From positions 1 to 13,306 of the forward strand of contig JASLHP010000324.1 of the NCBI GenBank assembly GCA_030149625.1: a stretch of DNA of 13,306 nucleotides, read 5' to 3'. The notes beneath the pieces were generated by a model. That model was not told where the DNA came from. It did not search any database and saw only the letters and a list, made by a program, of their open reading frames with translations. Below are positions 11,540 to 13,306 of the stretch, piece by piece (the first letter of the stretch is position 1; every line of letters starts with the position of its first letter). The stretch comes from Solirubrobacteraceae bacterium. GTDB taxonomy: Bacteria > Actinomycetota > Thermoleophilia > Solirubrobacterales > Solirubrobacteraceae. The position numbers and the translations under genes were made by a program.

Positions 11540-13093
11540 ATGAATCCCCCCGCATCACGTCGCGGCTTGATCCTCGCCGCGGTCTGCCTCGCGGCCTTCG
11601 CGATCAACGTCGACACCACGATCGTCAACGTCGCGCTGCCGTCGCTCACACGCCAGCTCGGCGCGGGCACGCGCGACCTGCAGTGGATCGTCGATGGCTA
11701 CAACCTCGCGTTCGCCGCGCTCGTGCTGTCCGCGGGAAGCCTCGGCGACCGCTTCGGGCGCAGGCCGATGCTGCTGACGGGACTGCTCGGCTTCGCGGCC
11801 GCCAGCGGCGGCGCCGCGCTGTGCTCGACGCCGGGCCAGCTGATCGCCGCGCGCTTCGTGATGGGCACGTTCGCGGCGTTGATCTTCCCCACGACGCTCG
11901 CGGTCATCAGCAACACGTTCCGCGAGCGCGGCGAGCGCGCGAAGGCCGTCGGCGCGTGGGGCGCGGTCACCGGTCTCGGCGTCGCCGTCGGCCCGGTCAC
12001 GGGCGGGCTCCTCTTGTCGCGGTTCTCGTGGCCGAGCGTGTTCGTCGCGCTCGTGCCCGTCAGCCTGATCGCGGCCGCGGGCGTCTACCGCGTCGTGCCG
12101 GAGTCGCGCGAGGCGAACGCCGCGCCGCTCGACTGGGCCGGCCTCGTCACCGCCACGATCGCGATCGGCACGCTCGTGTACACGATCATCGAAGCGCCGG
12201 GCCGCGGCTGGGGCTCGGCGGACAGCATCGCCGGCTTCGCCGTGGCGCTGCTCGCCGGCGTCGTGTTCGTGCGCATCGAGCGCCGTCGCGCGCGCCCGAT
12301 GCTCGACGTCAGCCTGTTCGGCGAGCGCGCGTTCAGCGCCGCCAGCGGCGCCGTGACCGTCGCCTTCTTCGCGCTGTTCGGCTTCATCTTCCTGATCACG
12401 CAGTACTTCCAGTTCATTCGCGGCTACAGCACGCTGTCCACCGGCGCGCGCATCCTGCCGGTGGCGCTCAGCATCGGCGTCGCCTCCGTCCTCGGCGCGC
12501 GCCTCGCCACGCGCCTCGGTACGCGCGTGATCGTGAGCACCGGCCTGCTGCTGTTCGGCGGCGCGTTCATGTGGATCTCGCAGGCCGGCATCGCGACCTC
12601 CTACACGATCGTCGTCGCGCAGATGCTGATGATGGGCACCGGCCTCGGCATGACGACCGCGCCCGCGACCGAGTCGATCCTGAGCGTGCTCTCGCCCGCG
12701 AAGGCCGGCGTCGGCTCGGCCGTCAACGACGCCACCCGTGAGGCCGGCGGCACGCTGGGCGTGGCGATCATCGGCAGCGTCTACGCGTCGCTGTACACGT
12801 CGAGCCTCGGGCACAGCTCACTGGCCAAGCTCGCGGGCCCCGCGCTGGCGAGCGCCAAGAGCTCGGTTGGCGCCGGCCTCGCGGTCGTGACCCACTTCCC
12901 GCTCGCGGAGCGCGCACCAGCGCTCGACGCCGTGCAGAGCGCCTTCATGAGCGGTCTGCACACCGGCTGCGTGGTGGCCGCCGGCGTATGTGCCGCCGGC
13001 GCGCTGGGAGCGCTCGCGCTGCCCGGCAGGCGGCGCCCGGTCGCGAGGCTGTGCGAGCTCGCCGACGGCAACGCTGCGGCGGCGCCGAGCTGA
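11540..13093 (+). CDS. MFS drug/metabolite exporter, DHA2 (EmrB/QacA) family
   Basis: A 517-residue inner-membrane proton-driven exporter with about 14 hydrophobic segments, the DHA2 layout. Signatures: D1 motif DTTIVNVALP (25-34) in TM1, motif A GSLGDRFGRRP (66-76) in the TM2-TM3 loop, and the antiporter motif C GAVTGLGVAVGPVTGGLL (141-158) in TM5. The C-terminal half holds further TM pairs, a larger extracellular loop near 405-460, and a final TM at about 473-497. The ATG has a GGAG (11528-11531) 8 bases before it. It is controlled, most likely, by the divergent TetR gene, and a third TetR gene converges on its 3' end with stops abutting. Export substrates (antibiotics, dyes or a metabolite) cannot be told from sequence. 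Confidence 0.94.
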   Translation: MNPPASRRGLILAAVCLAAFAINVDTTIVNVALPSLTRQLGAGTRDLQWIVDGYNLAFAALVLSAGSLGDRFGRRPMLLTGLLGFAAASGGAALCSTPGQLIAARFVMGTFAALIFPTTLAVISNTFRERGERAKAVGAWGAVTGLGVAVGPVTGGLLLSRFSWPSVFVALVPVSLIAAAGVYRVVPESREANAAPLDWAGLVTATIAIGTLVYTIIEAPGRGWGSADSIAGFAVALLAGVVFVRIERRRARPMLDVSLFGERAFSAASGAVTVAFFALFGFIFLITQYFQFIRGYSTLSTGARILPVALSIGVASVLGARLATRLGTRVIVSTGLLLFGGAFMWISQAGIATSYTIVVAQMLMMGTGLGMTTAPATESILSVLSPAKAGVGSAVNDATREAGGTLGVAIIGSVYASLYTSSLGHSSLAKLAGPALASAKSSVGAGLAVVTHFPLAERAPALDAVQSAFMSGLHTGCVVAAGVCAAGALGALALPGRRRPVARLCELADGNAAAAPS

Positions 13094-13306
13094 TCACGCC
13101 CGGCGCGTGCTCGCGTCGCTCGTCCGGGCGGGGCCGCGCAGCCCGCGATCGAGCGTCGCGAGCAACCGCTCGAAGGTCTGCTCGAGCGACAGCTCGATCG
13201 CGAAGCCGCCGTCCGCCTCGAGCGAGACGAAGCCGTGCAGCGCGACGCGCACGATGCGCGCGGCGTGCACCGCGTCCTCACCGTCGAGGTCGTATCCGCG
13301 CAGAAC
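13094..13306 (-). CDS. TetR-family regulator, C-terminal fragment cut by the window edge
   Basis: Only the last 70 residues are in the window; the DNA-binding domain lies beyond the right edge. Reading the minus strand from 13306 gives an open frame to a TGA at 13094-13096, beginning VLRGYDLDGEDAVHAARIVR. The segment ALHGFVSLEADGGF followed by SLEQTFERLLATLDRGL matches the end of TetR regulators with a WHG-type C-terminal domain. The stop abuts the exporter stop on the other strand. It may be a second regulator of the exporter or belong to the next unit. Confidence 0.8.
   Translation of the reverse strand, partial: VLRGYDLDGEDAVHAARIVRVALHGFVSLEADGGFAIELSLEQTFERLLATLDRGLRGPARTSDASTRRA

Noticed and set aside
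11458..11670. Longer N-terminus for the TetR gene starting inside the exporter gene
   Set aside because: It would overlap the divergent exporter by about 130 bases, run through the operator region and add residues unlike the family.
11555..12814. 419-codon minus-strand open frame opposite the exporter
   Set aside because: Charged low-complexity composition caused by the GC bias of the antisense strand. The exporter frame shows all family motifs.

Overview
This is a chromosomal stretch of a very GC-rich bacterium (most genes look close to 70% G+C or above, with GTG starts and strong third-position G/C). Gene content and style (ECF sigma factor followed by a small single-pass membrane protein, several TetR regulators, M20 peptidase, Streptomyces-type secreted SGNH lipase, QacA/EmrB-type exporter) suggest an Actinomycetota member. 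My best guess is a soil Thermoleophilia/Solirubrobacterales-type organism. That placement is inference; there is no rRNA or marker gene here to fix it. I recognise no transposase, integrase, tRNA, rRNA or CRISPR array. The longest stretch without a gene is about 210 bp.

Layout. (a) 1-105: a 37-bp tandem repeat that duplicates the 3' end of glpK. (b) 93-1589, minus: glycerol kinase. (c) 1683-4368, plus: a tightly overlapping four-gene run of M20 metallopeptidase, ECF sigma factor, a 108-aa single-pass membrane protein, and signal peptidase I. The last is broken by a one-base frameshift as sequenced. (d) 4365-5267, minus: LysR regulator, divergent from 5379-5807, plus: a VOC-fold protein. (e) 5804-7987, minus: TetR regulator, then a crotonase-family protein lacking the usual catalytic glutamates, then a GNAT acetyltransferase. 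A 30-bp triplicated repeat lies at the end of the TetR gene. (f) 8068-8613, plus: universal stress protein, divergent from the TetR gene. (g) 8559-8996, minus: a second VOC protein, divergent from 9140-9736, plus: a glutathione S-transferase-like protein. (h) 9950-10729, plus: a secreted SGNH/GDSL lipase of clearly lower GC than its neighbours. (i) 10816-11457, minus: TetR regulator, divergent from 11540-13093, plus: a 14-TM drug/metabolite exporter. (j) 13094 to the right edge, minus: the C-terminal end of a third TetR regulator.

Much of the region is small metabolic or detoxification enzymes (two VOC proteins, GST, GNAT, UspA, exporter), each next to its own regulator. It looks like an accessory stress and xenobiotic neighbourhood rather than one pathway. 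The divergent regulator/target pairs have inverted repeats in their shared spacers.

The most unusual features are architectural. Two unrelated genes (glpK and a tetR) have their last codons and TAG stop tandemly duplicated downstream. Two convergent gene pairs end on the same CTAG palindrome and a third ends stop-to-stop at TGATCA. Several genes have a TANNNT hexamer 6-8 bases before the start codon and no Shine-Dalgarno, which points to leaderless transcripts. I did not find a clear new defence or biosynthetic system.
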